The notes under the pieces are model-generated. The model ran no database searches. It saw only the letters and a program-made list of their open reading frames with translations, and was not told where the DNA came from. This document shows, piece by piece, positions 24,578-37,043 of a stretch of DNA of 64,000 bases. Every line of letters begins with the position of its first letter. Position 1 is the stretch's first letter. The stretch is from Branchiostoma lanceolatum (Eukaryota; Chordata; Leptocardii; Amphioxiformes; Branchiostomatidae): the NCBI RefSeq assembly GCF_035083965.1, contig NC_089727.1, positions 1,679,501 to 1,743,500 of the forward strand, given 5' to 3'. The position numbers and the translations under genes were made by a program.

Positions 24578-27500
24578 CTAATCGCGGAGGGAACTCCTAC
24601 ATTCTCGAATGTTGTTCAGTACTTGTGTAATGTGAGGATGAGACGTTTTGTCACCATAGATAGATTTCATCATCGCTAAGGACTGTTCTAAGTAACTGAG
24701 AGCTTTACTCTTATCTCCGAGATCATCCCAACAGGTTCCGATGTTACACAGTGATTTTGCAATGTCGGGATGTGCCGTGTTCTCGACATAGACAGTTTTC
24801 CTCATCTTCAGTGACTGTTCGAAATAACTGATCGCTTTCCTCTGATCTCCGAGGTCACTCCAACATGCTCCAAAGTTGTTAAGTGATGATGCAATGTCGG
24901 GATGTGCTTTTGTTTTGCCATAGATAGCTTTCATCATCTTTAGTGACTGTTCGTAATAACTGATAGCTTTCCTCTGATCGCCGAGGTCACTGCAACATTT
25001 TCCAATGTTGTTAAGTGATGAAGCAATGTCGGGATGTGCTGTTGTTTCACCATAGATAGCTTTCTTCATCTTTAGTGACTGTTCGTAATAACTGATCGCT
25101 TTCCTCTTATCGCCGAGGGCACTCCAACATGTTCCAATGTTGTTAAGGGATGACGCAACGTCGGGATGTGCTGTTGTTACACCATAGATAGCTTTCCTCA
25201 TCTTTAGTGACTGTTCGTAATAACTAATAGCTTTCTTCTGATCGCCAAGGGCACCCCAACATTTTCCAATGTTATTCAGTGATGAACCAATGTCGGGATG
25301 TGCTGTTGCTTCGCCATAGATAGCTTTCCTCATCTTTAGTGACTGTTCGAGATAACTGATAGCTTTCCTCTGATCGCCGAGGTGACTCCAACATACTCCA
25401 ATGTTGTTAAGGGATGATGCGATGTCGGGATGTGCTTTTGTTTCACCATAGATGGCTTTCCTCATCTTCAGTGACTGTTCGTAATAAATGATAGCTTTCC
25501 TCTGATCGCCAAGGTCACTCCAACATGCTCCAATGTTGTTAAGGGATGAAGCAATGTCGGGATGTGCTGTTGCTTCACCATAGATAGTTTTCCTCATCTT
25601 TAGTGACTGTTCGTAATAACTGATAGCTTTCCTCTGATCCCCTAGCTCATTCCAACATGCTCCAATGTTGTTAAGCGATGAAGCAATGCCGGGATGTGCT
25701 GTTGTTTCACCATAGATAGCTTTTCTCATCTTCAGTGACTGTTCGTGATATCTGATAGCTTTCCTATGATCGCCAAGGTCACTCCAACAGTTTCCAATGT
25801 TGTTAAGTGATGAAGAAATGTCAGGATGTGCTGTTGTTTCTCCATAGATAGCTTTCATCATCTTCAGCGACTGTTCGTAATAACTGATAGCTTTCTTCTT
25901 ATCGCCAAGCTCATTCCAACATGATCCAATGTTGTTAAGCGATGAAGCAATGTCTGGATGTGCTGTTGTTTCGCCATAGATAGCTTTTCTCATCTCCAGT
26001 GACTGTTCGTAATACCTGATAGCTTTCCTCTGATCGCCAAGGTCACTCCAACATTTTCCAATGTTGTTAAGTGATGACGCAATGTCGGGATGTGCTGTTG
26101 TTTCACCATAGATAGCTTTCCTCATCTTCAGTGACTGTTCGTGATAACTGATAGCTTTCCTTTGATCGCCGAGGTCACTCCAACATGTTCCAATGTTGTT
26201 AAGTGATGAAGCAATGTCGGGATGTGCTGTTGTTTCACCATAAATATCTTTCTTCATCTTCAGTGACTGTTCGTGATAACTGATAGCTTTCCTCTTATCG
26301 CCAAGGTCTCTCCAACATGAACCAATGTTTCCATGCAATCTGGCAATACTGGGATGCGCTTCAGTGTTTCCATATGCAGCGTTTCCAACTCTGAGTGCCC
26401 GTTTGTAGAAGCTCATCGCTTCCTCACAGTTACCGCGCGTTTGAAAGGCTGCGCCTAGTTCAAAAAGTATGTCAAACTGTTTTTCCTCGTCACTGCCCGC
26501 CTCTCCGAGAGCTGCTTCCAGGTGACGTACGGATGCATCGAAATGGAACAGCTTCCGTGTTATTTGGCCCCTTGTTAGAGATGAGTTGTCAAAGATGGCT
26601 GTTGGGAATATCTTTGTCGTCGGTATTTCCTTTACAACTGTGTCAACAATGCATCTTTTCAATGGGATGGCAGTATAATAGTACCTAAAAAGCATCTTAG
26701 AGTCTGGTATGTAGAACACTGACTGAACGAAAGTGTCATCTACGTCATGTTTATCCAGTTGGACTTTCATCTCAGTGAGAGGAGACAGTGTGTCCTTCTG
26801 CCCTCCATTGGCAATGTACGTTCTTAACCGCAGCTCCGCCGAGATGCTGATCAGTACAGTCAAGTGGTGGGCGTCTTCCTGGCTGATCCGTTGTGTATTG
26901 CGCAGTTCTTCTATCATTCCCCACACACTGGGGACCGTAATACCGCAGCAAACACTCAACACATCAACGGCTACGCTGGGGAAACGGTAGATTTCTTTCT
27001 TGACATCCAGAAGTTGTCCCGTTATTTCAGTATTTTCTATTTGCCCCAAATCATCCTTCAGTGTTAGTGCTGCTGAATACCGTGTAAGGGCGCGGGAGCG
27101 ATCGACGCTTTTGTTGACTGCGTATATATACTCGTTCACCAAAGACTCGTCTCCTGTTAAGAAGGTCACCCGTCTGAGGATGTCTGACAGGTGATAGCCT
27201 TCCGCCAGGGCGATGTGCAGATGTTGATATTCGGTCAACTTAGCAGGAGTCTGGATGAGACTAATTGAAGGTTTGGTTTTGGTCTCATCTCTTCCTAAAG
27301 GAGTCTTAGACGCCCATGGCATGAAGCCGTCGAAAGCGAAGCCGCGAGGTGTGACGGAGTCAAAGAACCAATCTTTCTCTGGGTCTTCCGAGAGGAAGTC
27401 GTTGAGTGACGGGATGGCCATTGCAGGGAGGATGGTTTCTCCAAGGTTGATGACTTTTAGCTGTAAGTAGTGCGTGAGATTCAGGAAGTACCTCCGTGTA

Positions 27501-28092
27501 TCATCATCATCATGCTTCCCTTCCTCAATCAGAATGGCGAACTCCAGGTCGGAGTACGGAGTGACGAGTTCTGTGGCTTGTGAACCCAGCCCGATGAAAG
27601 CGTACTTACACGGAGGAGGACCGAGTTTTGAGATGCATTCATTCGTCAGTACTTGGATAAACTCTTGTCTATCAGCTGTGATCCTCTTGAACAGGTTCTT
27701 GATTGCTTCAGCTCGTTTGATCTCTACTTCTCTGACGACGGGATCATCTTCATCATACTGATAAGGGTTGTGTTCCTGATGAATTGCGTCTAGTTGAGAT
27801 TTTACACGAGCACGCGTGTTTTTCAGTTCCTTTATGTGATCTAACGCACTGCTGGACGGACACGGTTCACATTCTAGGTTACAAGTGTTTGTAAGAAAAT
27901 GCCGCTCTGTTTCCTGCAGTCTTGTTATGATGTTTTGCCTGTCTTGATCTGTCCGAGCCATTGAGGCGTTATACAGAGCTGCGGCCTGTGTGAATGTCCT
28001 ACCTTCTCCTGTCCGCTTGCCTCGCTCGACGTAGACGTCACCCAACCTGCTCAGGCAGTCGGCTTCTTTAGGTTTGTTGGGTTTACTTGGAT
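24578..28092 (-). CDS. NTase-TPR-A exon 3 (NTase core and 13 TPRs)
   Basis: The acceptor is CCTACAG|ATCC at 28092; the in-frame Met at 28117 lies in the intron and is not the start. Numbered from that upstream Met, residues 173-200 carry the Pol-beta NTase signature: FIGLGSQ (G178-S179), ten residues, then D190-L-E192 followed by FAILIE. This is most like the uridylyltransferase GlnD N-terminal domain and DUF294. The third acidic residue is not obvious; LKVINLGETIL lies where GlnD has its next strand. Helices with FLTGDESLV follow. From about residue 588 run thirteen copies of HPDIASSLNNIG...YYEQSLKM.KAIYGETTA, period 44 residues (132 nt), then a partial LNNIRECRSSLRD cap. The repeats resemble the kinesin-light-chain/nephrocystin-3 TPR class. 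Confidence 0.9.
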
Positions 28093-31000
28093 CTGTAGGT
28101 AAAGAGTGGAAAAGCATTGATTTTAATTTATTTTATTTAGTTTTTTTTACTGTAAAAAAGTACAGCCAGGGCTACCCAACTGGCCGAAGGCTAGTACAAA
28201 AGCTTCGCTCTGGGAACAGTCTTCAAAGTTCAATGGAAACTTTCACAGCGCACGTCAAACACGCACATGAAGACGTACACAAATCGCAAAGCTAAATTAC
28301 ATAGCAGAAACAAAATTATCAAACAGCAGGAAACTAAAGCGCATACGGAAGCGCCATTTGAAACTTAACAATATTTCCAACTTCTAGATGACACTTATGA
28401 TATTTAGTTATCAGCGTTATAGCTTTACAAAGGTGTCCAACGGAAGTACATAACAGACCGTGAACAAGCTTCAGGGCGGCTGCTAAGTTCTGCTCTGCTG
28501 CGTCCAGGTCTCCTTTTCCCAAGTCACGGTCTGCCGCCTGGATGTACCTGCGGTAGGAACTGAACAGGAAAATAGTTAAAGTTCACCAGGGCAATACTAA
28601 GTATAAGTGCGGTAGATTTGAAGCAAATGTACAGGCGTTATCATCTCATTTGAACTAAATTTCACAAAGTTGACAATGGCACAACATAAAAGTGCAGTAC
28701 AAGCCTATTATTCTTTCAGGATAATCTTACATAAATTTGTGCAATCTATTCTTCTTTACACAAGCCACCGTCACAAACAACAACATATACATGACAATAT
28801 ATGACGTTACCTACGGCATGCTAATAAGTGTTTAGCAAGGCTTCATATGATTATACATTACTATCCCGAATAGCCCAATGATGAGGATTGTTTAGAGATG
28901 CCATTTTGACTTGAATAATTCAGTAACACTTGACATACCAAATACATAAAAAAACATAGACTCTGAGGTATTTAGTAGTCGCCGCTGACGTGATTGGTGG
29001 TTCCTTCATTCTGTACAGGTACCTTTGGGCGAACTTCCGGAGAGCTGGGGGAAATGATTAAAAAATTGTCGTACAACCGCAAGGAATTTGACTTTATGTA
29101 TTTGTCTATTTCCCCTTCTCTTGTTCGTGCCATTTGTATTCTTTAGATTCCTCTCTCCTTGCATATTGCCCATTCTTTGAAGTACCGCATTTTCCTCCTG
29201 CACAATATGAATGAACTATTTACTCTTTGAGTTTGGAAGTGGGCAGTAAAAAAATAAAAGATAAAAAACGTCTTAGGAGCTTTCCCATTGTGAACCTCAA
29301 TGTCTCCGTACTTGGTCCAATGTGAATATAGGAACACATTTGCCCAGAATCAAATGCTAACATGTGTGAGTAATGCTTATTTCCTCTGCTAATGAGTATC
29401 AGAAGTTGTGGTAACCCAGATCAGAAGAAACAAACGAATTTACATGTGCAATCGGCATATTCCGTCATTGATGACGTCACTTGATGGCGCAGCTGAGAAG
29501 GGAGAGAAGTGGCCCTTCCGACCTCTCACGTCTTGCTGTCGTTGCGAGATTGCTGACCTCTGGGAGAACCGATAAGAAGGTATGAAGGATGCACATGTGG
29601 GTAAACATATTATCTAATGCCAATTGAACTTTGGCAAACATTCCAGGTCACGGAGAGGAAATGTTTTGAGTCTCTGTTTTCTCAGATGTATATTTACCAC
29701 ATGCCAGTCGCGCTCACCAAAGAGTGGCAGAAAGTGATTAATCAACACATCCATTTTAATCAAAACATTCATTATCATTACATCAGAACATCATAATCGG
29801 AACATTATTTCCAAAATAATATAACTGAACAAGACATGCTCAAGATATTTCTCGGAGGCGTTACATCTTTGAAATCTTGTTGCTACCTTCGCCAAGAAGG
29901 TTATGTTCGTGGACAGCATAATTCGAGAAGGGGTAGAGGGGTCATAATGAATTACTTGGTGTGTTTGTAAGTGTTGGCAAGATGAAGAAACGAGTGGACT
30001 ATGGGCACCTAGCGGCTTTCTATGGTACTACAGAGGAACATCCTGGATGTTGATGATTTTAGACCTGTAGGTAGCTTTGATGAAGCTAAATTTAGCGACA
30101 TATCATTCATGCAAATAAGGACTCATTTTGCATAGTTAATGAGGAAAATTTCAATCATTATGAATGGCTGGAACTTAAACTCAGTCCATATGAAACTTGG
30201 TTCGAAAGCAGCAATAATAGTATAAATAATGCAAAGCGTGACCTCATTTGCATAATGAATGAGGAAATTGTATAATACCTTAATGGTAAAGAGGCATATT
30301 CATACTAGTGACCTTTTAGGCTAAATAAAGGCGAATATTATTAGGCATACATTATGTAAGTATTAACATTATTTGCCTAATTAATGATGAAATGCTATAA
30401 TAGTATGAAGAGGGATTTATTCAACATGCGATTTGGAAAGATGATGAATTCAAGAAATTACCTTGAGAATCATTTGAGGCGCATTTATCAGTGTAACATC
30501 CCATAACAATTCTTCTGATCATGATTCTGTTCTGTTTTTCTGTCAAAGACTCAAAATAGTTCACCCACCTTGGTATTTGTTGTGGTGATGTCATGTCTGA
30601 TTTTTGCGGTGTGCAGTAAGCGGTGGACGAGGACAAATGTTCCGTGTACGTTGTGACACCGCGCCAGTGCCTTGTTGTACAGAGCAGTAGCCTTTGTCAA
30701 ACATGGCGTGTTTCTAGTTTCTGTTCCTCTTTTCAGATACACGTCACCGAGACTTTTTATCGCTTCTACTTCAAACATGTTGTCCTCGTTCACTATTCCC
30801 TCTACCATCAACTGTGCGTATCCAACCAGCACAGAGTCTGTGTTACTACCGGCAGCCCATTTCTTGTCCAGGTCTTGAAACGTTTCTGCCACCTTTGCAG
30901 GTGTAGTCGTCTTCCTGTCTTCAGTTGAATGTTCGTTTCCCTGTGGCCTTTTTGACGTCACCCCTTGTAGAAGCCTCTCCGTGTATTCATATCGGTGTTC

Positions 31001-31270
31001 TAAACCTTCTCCCTGATCCCGATGGTCACACCGGACCACAGCAGTAATGTAAAGCGCCAAGGCCCTGTTGAACTTCCCTACGTCCTTCCCGAGTCTTCCC
31101 TTCTCCAAGTTCACGTCGCCCAGACTTTTGAGCAGCTCCACTTCCGCCAGCCTGTCCATGTCCGCCATGGCGTCCACCAGGGCACAGAGGTAGCCTGTCT
31201 CCGCACGGGCTAGTCCGTACCTCCTGCCCTTCGCGTCCGCCTCACGGAGTTTCTCACAGACCCTCAGCAT
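24578..31270 (-). CDS. NTase-TPR-A: GlnD/DUF294-like nucleotidyltransferase with tandem TPRs
   Basis: Three coding exons are visible on the minus strand: exon 1 31270-30569, exon 2 28559-28459 and exon 3 28092-24578 (stop TAG). Together they encode about 1,440 residues. Exon 1 and the start of exon 3 hold TPR-like helical hairpins with the shared phrase LGDVYxxRG. Exon 3 then has a helical stretch, an NTase core, a further helical region, one divergent TPR and 13 nearly identical 44-residue TPRs. Exon 2 to 3 splices cleanly (VH|D). Exon 1 ends in phase 0 while exon 2 needs two bases before it, so a small exon is probably missed. No signal peptide or membrane span is seen; a soluble cytoplasmic protein is likely. 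The partner SULT-B is divergently oriented upstream. Function is unknown. Confidence 0.85.
28130..28345. mobile_element. Dispersed repeat in intron 2 of NTase-TPR-A
   Basis: It is related to 22200-22700 ('agtacagccagggctacccaact', 'ctgggaacagt', 'cgcatacggaag'). It is absent from the matching intron of copies B and C, so it inserted after the duplication. Confidence 0.5.
28459..28559 (-). CDS. NTase-TPR-A exon 2
   Basis: A 101-nt exon, conserved at the same length in copies B (42804-42904) and C (51118-51218). It reads SYRRYIQAADRDLGKGDLDA and then AEQNLAAALKLVH, an amphipathic TPR-like helix pair. The acceptor is TTCAG|TTCC and the donor CACG|GTCTGT. It needs two bases from an upstream exon. 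Confidence 0.8.
30569..31270 (-). CDS. NTase-TPR-A exon 1
   Basis: It starts at ATG 31270 (MLRVCEKLREADAKGRRYGL), which is the Met common to all four copies of this exon. An upstream in-frame Met (31321) gives 17 more residues that are not conserved. It holds two related helical modules ending in LGDVNLEKGRLGK and LGDVYLKRGTETR, each followed by an ALYxxAxxRC helix. The donor is CCAAG|GTGGGT. It ends in phase 0. Confidence 0.8.
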
Positions 31271-31384
31271 GGCCAAATTGTGCTGTGCTACGAGAACGCC
31301 TGTAAAAATATCCACGGGCACCGGTCTCCGTGTTAGCTTTGTGCGCCCGAATTGAACAAGCGCCGGTTTCGGTTCCTCGTTTCA

Positions 31385-31690
31385 ACATGACGTCACCTGT
31401 CAGTTCAAAGTTCAAAGTTTCAACACAGGTTTTGCAATCATGAAAACATGTCACGTAGCCTGTCAACCTAACACAGGCCAGGAATATGAGCCTTATCTCT
31501 GTTATTACCTCTGGCTAAGAAAACGTCTGTAAAACTCATTATCTCCACGGGCTCCGTGTTAGCGTTATGCGCCCGACTTGAACAAGCACCGGTTTCGGTA
31601 AATGCTCTCATCAACATTGACGTCATCTGCCAGTTTAAAGTTCAAAGTTTCAATACAGGTTTTTGCAGACATGCAAGCATGTCACGTAGC
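31385..31690 (-). promoter_or_regulatory. NTase-TPR-A upstream region, duplicated, with CRE and DR1-like sites
   Basis: Two tandem copies of a block (about 31325-31470 and 31555-31695) each carry a perfect CRE TGACGTCA (31388-31395 and 31618-31625). Each is followed 6-7 bp later by AGTTCAAAGTTCA (31402-31414), a direct repeat of AGTTCA with one base between, or a decayed version of it. The blocks are alignable with the upstream regions of copies B (44500-44680) and D (54320-54490). Confidence 0.5.
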
Positions 31691-32367
31691 GCCACTAAGT
31701 GGCCAATGGTGCTAATGAGCTACTCAGACGCTGAGTACAACTTGGGAGCTTTATTCACACACAACCGGCGTGGTCAATTGCAACTAGATGGACATGACTG
31801 ACATACGTCACAACTCGTGACGTCATCATTGGGCCAAACCAATAATATCATATATTAGGGTGGCGTAGCCTGTCTGCCTGCTTAAGTACTCAGACCAGGA
31901 ACATGCCTCTTATCTCTGCTATTACCTCCGGAAAGCAGGCACTTCCGCCGAAGGTATTGTTTTCGGCGTGTATGTACGTATCAATGATAAACCTCCTTGT
32001 TTACACCTCACACTGTAACGTTAGACATAATAATTCAGGATGTTATACATGGATTGTATAGATACTTTTCAGGTCTAGGCCTTGGAAAGACAAAGTTAAA
32101 TGATAATTTTTGGCCTCAGACGTAACCTGATTGGCTGATAGCTTCTCATCGACCGTTGCGGTTCCTCTTATCTAACATTTGCTCATCAATTATGTACATG
32201 AGGTTTACCTTCACTTATTCTAAATGCCGTGAATGGAACAGCCAAGTTACAGTGTTTATACAAAATCTTTATCTTAAGCAATTTGTAGACTTTGGTAACA
32301 TATACCACAGGATGAAGGTTTAAAGAAAGAATAACATAATGTTAGTTGTATGAGTATTTTGTCCGTC

Positions 32368-32505
32368 CCGCCGTAACCTTTGACCATATGCGTGGCACAC
32401 TGGACATCACGGGAAGGTGTGGTCAGTCGTAAATAGATCAACTGCGGCGAAAGGTCATCACAGTGACGTTCTGTGCACTACTTCACAACTGTCGGAGTCC
32501 ACAAG
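32368..32505 (+). promoter_or_regulatory. SULT-B promoter and non-coding first exon
   Basis: The block is conserved with SULT-A and SULT-C. It has a DR1-like element, complement GGTCAAAGGTTA, at 32374-32385, then AAAGGTCA at 32450-32457 and gtgacgtt shortly after. It ends in a strong donor acaag|gtaagt at 32505/32506. The first coding exon begins after the acceptor at 33248. The transcription start is not visible. Confidence 0.6.
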
Positions 32506-32929
32506 GTAAGTGACAAATTACTACGGATATTTTCATCTTTCAACTTAGCTTGACCCTCAGATAACCCCATCAAGGAAAAAGTAGAGGGAGGAGGCCCCGG
32601 GCTAGGGCGGGCAGGCCTCGAGCTTGGCCCGGAACGTCTCAACTGTGGGAAACAACACGACCGGGCCAGGCAGGGCGTTCCACTGAGGTACTGTTCGTGG
32701 TAAGTCAGATTTCCTCGTAATGTGGCCCGCGGGGAACATCGTTGTATCATCGCCGCTTAGAACTTTAGATTTTTCTCGGAAAATTCAAGGTTTAGCAGTC
32801 TCTGCTGTCTCCGTCTGATTCCCGGCAACGCGATTCAACAGACCCTTACGCTACACACCTTATTTGTTTGGTGGATGCTCGTTTTGTGTCGGTATGTTTT
32901 TAGCCGTTATCTGCGTGGTACTCTACTAG

Positions 32930-33085
32930 CATAGGTTGGGCTAAGACTGGATTTTGAGGTGATTTTAGGCGTTTTTGTCGGGCCTCTATTTTGCCGTTTG
33001 GCTTGGCGACATAAAAAAAAAACGGAACAAAATAGAGAGCCAGACAAAAATGCCTAAAATCACGCCAAAACCGAGCCAGGGCCTA
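32930..33085. mobile_element. Inverted-repeat element (MITE-like) in SULT-B intron 1
   Basis: Left arm 'gattttaggcgtttttgtcgggcctctattttg' (described here in parts: gattttaggc, gtttttgtc, ctattttg) pairs with a right arm caaaatag, gacaaaaatgcc, taaaatc around an A-rich centre at about 33012-33030. A solo half with the same words lies at 13075-13140. Confidence 0.65.
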
Positions 33086-33254
33086 GTCTAGTGGGCTTGG
33101 ACATTATCTCCGTGGGAAAACTCAGAATATAGTGGGCAGGTGGCAGAGTTCAAGCTTTAGATTTTATCCTGCGCTATCTTACTTCTTTGCTACATTGTCT
33201 ACAGAAGGAAAACTGAACGGTGCCTGCTGTTCTGTATTTTTCCTACAGGTCACC

Positions 33255-33427
33255 ATGAGCCAGCTCCGTAATTTTTTGTGGACCCACCGGGGCGTTTTTC
33301 TCCCTCGTGGCGTCACCAAAGAGACTATGGATGTTCTGCCGGGTTTCCAGATCCGAGATGACGACGTTGTTGTGGCGAGTTATCCAAAAACAGGTACGGG
33401 ATGGATTCTGTGTACAATCAAAATTGT

Positions 33428-33477
<50 letters not shown>

Positions 33478-36400
33478 CATACGGTATATCTAGTCAACTA
33501 GTAGTAGTAGCTGTGATCGGATTTTTTGCAAAATTCAATTGTCTATTGGGTTGCATGATCACGGTACTCATGGTACCCAAAGTCTTCTACTCGAGCAACA
33601 AAGTACCATACAATAAGGCGGGTCACGGTTTCAAATGCGCATGCGCAGTATGGTACAATGTACTCTGTATGTCAAAGCTGAAAGCCCCTGGGATATGAAC
33701 AAAACGCGTCTGGCATGGTTTAGAAATGAACAACTTTAAGGAGCATTCACCATAGACCGCGCGCATACGCAGTTCAAAACATGAAGCAGCTTATAGGCCA
33801 GAAGCAAATATGAGTGACAGTCAAATGGCGTATGCTCACATTGCCGATAGAAGAAAGCGCACAACATCTATACTGTAGTATCTAAAACAGCCAATTTTCC
33901 CAGGGACAAACTGGCTGGCGGAGATCGTCGTTAAAATCTTGCGAGCCGCAGGAAAAGTAGCAGAAAGTTCGGACACCATGATGCGTGGCGGTGCCTTGGA
34001 GATGAAGCTACCGACAGCCAGACGGCCCGGCTACATAAATCTGGCAGAGCTGCCCTCCCCCCGCCTTGTGATAACACACCTGCCTATTCAGTTTGCACCA
34101 AAAGGGATATCCAAGCCTCAGAATAAGGTAATTTTGAACTAACAGAACAAAATAGCTAAAACGAAATGTAGATAGATTACCCGTAGGAAACGTGTCCCGG
34201 TGTTGCAACTTCATCGGCTGAGTCGGATACTAATTTTGGGATACATCGAAGACAATGATGAGAAATGTTTCAACTTGAGCCGTAAGGCCATGTTGATTCG
34301 ATTGTAAGAATGACATCCTCTTGGAACAAAAAAACTGATGCGAGCAAGCGGACAAAAAGTTTGGAAAAGGTGGTCAAGAAGGTTGAACAAAGGACTAAAC
34401 ACGCAGAGTATGATATACCGAACAACGGATTCTTCATTTTTGTCCTTTCACATCCTCCTTTTTTTTAGCTTTGGAATTGACTTTGACATTCTACAACATT
34501 AGTATCCGTTTTACCTTATTTTGTTGGCAATTTACCGCCTATATTAATTTTGCATTTGGAAACGGACAAAATTGATGCGCACGTGGATGCCATCCATAGA
34601 ATCGAACAAACATGGCTTTATTAAGATGCCTACATAAAACATAAACTGACTACACAGCGTACTGAAATTAATCATGCACAGAAATAAACACAGGGTTGAT
34701 GATTTACGTTTCACGTTCGACAAGGGACTTGTAGCAAGCTCTAATGATTATTTTTGCTCTAAACGGCAATCACCCCCCGCCCTTACCTCTCCTTCTACAG
34801 AACCACCGTCACAGAAGGGTAAATGAAGCTTTTCGTACGTTGGTAACGTCTTACATGTCAGCTATTCGAATGTCCAATATGGACATCTTTGTATTTGGTG
34901 TGTGTAAACAATGTCTGACACCTTGATAACGAAAAAAACCTTAGATAGAACATACTGCTGTTATGTATCAGATATTTGCTGGACGTGTTTCAGAAGTACG
35001 TTTTCGTCTCTATTATCCTCACAACAGGTGAAGGTGCTGGTCCCGATGAGGAACCCGAAGGACACGGCGGTGTCGATGTTCCATTTCTCGAAGAAACTGA
35101 TGCCAATGATGGGCGGGAACTCGGACGACCTGCGTTGGGAAGACTTCGTTCAGGATTTCAGTGCCAGAATAGGTCAGTGACTGGCTACAACTGAAGATAA
35201 ACCTTAGAGTCTTTGCCTCCTTGTATAAAGACTTTCCTTTCGGTGTCTCGATCGTTGTGTGGTTTTCGTGGTACACTGATGCATATATATGTATAGGATA
35301 TTAACTATGATGTATATATGAGATATGAACTATGAGATGCATGGTAGAACTATTACTTTATCAGACATCATACATACAAACATTCCAATTCATGGGGCCA
35401 ATAGAAGAAGATCTAGTGTACATGTGTTTTCGCATTTATATATTTCCTTGTTCTAGTCACTTTCACCTTGAATGTTCATAATTTGATAATCCATGTTCCT
35501 TACTCCCTCCCTAGTGCCATACGGAGACTTCTGTGATCACGTGTCGGGCTGGTGGCAGATGCGGGACGACCCCCACTTCCTCTTCCTGAAGTATGAGGAC
35601 ATGAAGAAGGTACGGTGCTGCTGCGACTACCTAACATTTACATCATGGAGAATATAAACTCTTTCTCAACACACAAAAAGATGGCATCAAATTTTATACA
35701 TGAAGAAGGTATAGTATAAATGTGTCGCCACGTGTCGAGAGCAATTGGTTCAGATAGCTTACTGGGCGATTAGTAAAAAATTCATGTAAATTTTTAGTTG
35801 CTGAACAGTTTGAATTTAATTAGAAACCAGATATTTCGTGCTGAGGCAGAGTTAAGATGCTACTACCTAACAAAAACAAACCATTCGCATGAAAGCTCAT
35901 CTGTGTTGGTAGAGTACATATTGGAAAATAAACAGAAAAACAAACCATATCACAAGCTAGAAGCTCTGAGGAAGGTGTCTGAGAGACACCGAAACGTCAG
36001 TAGGTTGAGATTTACTGGTTGTTTAAAAAAGAAATCTCCAATATCCTATGTTCTATGTTCTACCAACCTGATGAAATTATTTACTGTCGCATTTTGTTAC
36101 TTGTTGACAGGATATATGCAATATCAATCATCAACGTTAGAATACCAGTGCTAGGAACCGGTCTGATGCTTATGGGACTTCCTTCGGCCATAAACTAAAT
36201 TGTGTGCAAGAAAAAACGCACTCATTGTACCCTTACAGGATCTGCCAAATGCTGTTAACACCACCGTGACTTTCCTGGAGGTTGATCTAGATGAGTCGAC
36301 CATAAATAACATCGCAGAGGCCAGCACTTTCAACAACATGAAGCCAATCCTGGACAATTCCACCATTCCTATCAGAAGGTTTATAGCCAGGAAAGGTTGG

Positions 36401-37043
36401 TATCTAAGACATTGCCCTCAGAGATAATGAGACATAATTTCGAACAGCTGGCGTGAACATTTGTGAATGGCCAAGCGATTATAATCGAGAAAACTCCGAG
36501 TGGGTTTAAAACCATCTTCTGTTGAACAAGACGAAGAGAAATGCATTCTAAAGGCATAAGACAGTCTTTTTTTCTGGACAAAAATGAAGTCGGTTTCAAC
36601 GCCACGGGTGGTCCATTAAAATTACAATATTTCCGCAGCAACTGGAGCAGAGAAGAAATATAACATGTATAGCATCAGTGACAAAGCTATCAATGATATC
36701 GGCTTATAGCAGAAATAAATCATGGTTCACTGTTTTGCCAGATTGATAAATGCATGGGAATTAGGTAAACTAGTGTGATATGCCAAGAAACTTTCAAATA
36801 TTTCTCTTGTCCAAGCACGTTTCCTGTAATACTATTTCGCAGTAACAACACAACAACATCTGATGCTGACAGAAGTTGTTCCTGCCGCATTTTGCATCAA
36901 AGATTTCTTAATGTTTTTCGTTTGAAATTTCAGGCATTGTTGGAGACTGGAAGAACACTTTCTCTACGGAGGAGAGTGAAGCGTTCGACACCTGGTGTGA
37001 GAAGAAGCTCGGTGACACAGGCCTAACGTTCGACTTCGAATAA
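33255..37043 (+). CDS. SULT-B: cytosolic sulfotransferase, 289 aa
   Basis: Six coding exons with matching phases: 33255-33393, 33904-34127, 35028-35172, 35515-35609, 36239-36395 and 36934-37043. They make 290 codons including the stop, the usual size for cytosolic SULTs. The enzyme transfers sulfate from PAPS to a hydroxyl or amine acceptor. Key sites are present: 5'-phosphosulfate loop YPKTGTNW (43-50), catalytic His in THLP (H105), 3'-phosphate site R129 and S137 in RNPKDTAVS, the FLKYEDMKK strand, and the C-terminal RKGIVGDWK (252-260). Numbering falls within a few residues of mammalian SULT1 enzymes. No signal or membrane segment is seen. The ATG sits seven bases into the exon (gtcaccATG). 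The acceptor substrate cannot be predicted. Confidence 0.95.
33431..33472 (+). repeat. (CA)n microsatellite in SULT-B intron 2
   Basis: An uninterrupted CA dinucleotide run of about 20 units, 38 bp after the splice donor of the first coding exon. Confidence 0.97.

Noticed and set aside
24890-26350. Regular 132-bp repeats that might suggest a CRISPR array or satellite
   Set aside because: The repeats are contiguous without spacers, lie in one long open frame and encode 44-residue TPRs.
26395-27761. Plus-strand open frames opposite the NTase domain, also at 40744-42107 and 49610-50470
   Set aside because: They are antisense shadows that recur only because the coding strand is conserved among paralogs. 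They lack start context and known domains.
24578-28092. cGAS/OAS-type CD-NTase assignment
   Set aside because: The spacing of the G-S and D-x-E motif and the surrounding helices fit GlnD/DUF294 better. No zinc ribbon or OAS spine is seen.
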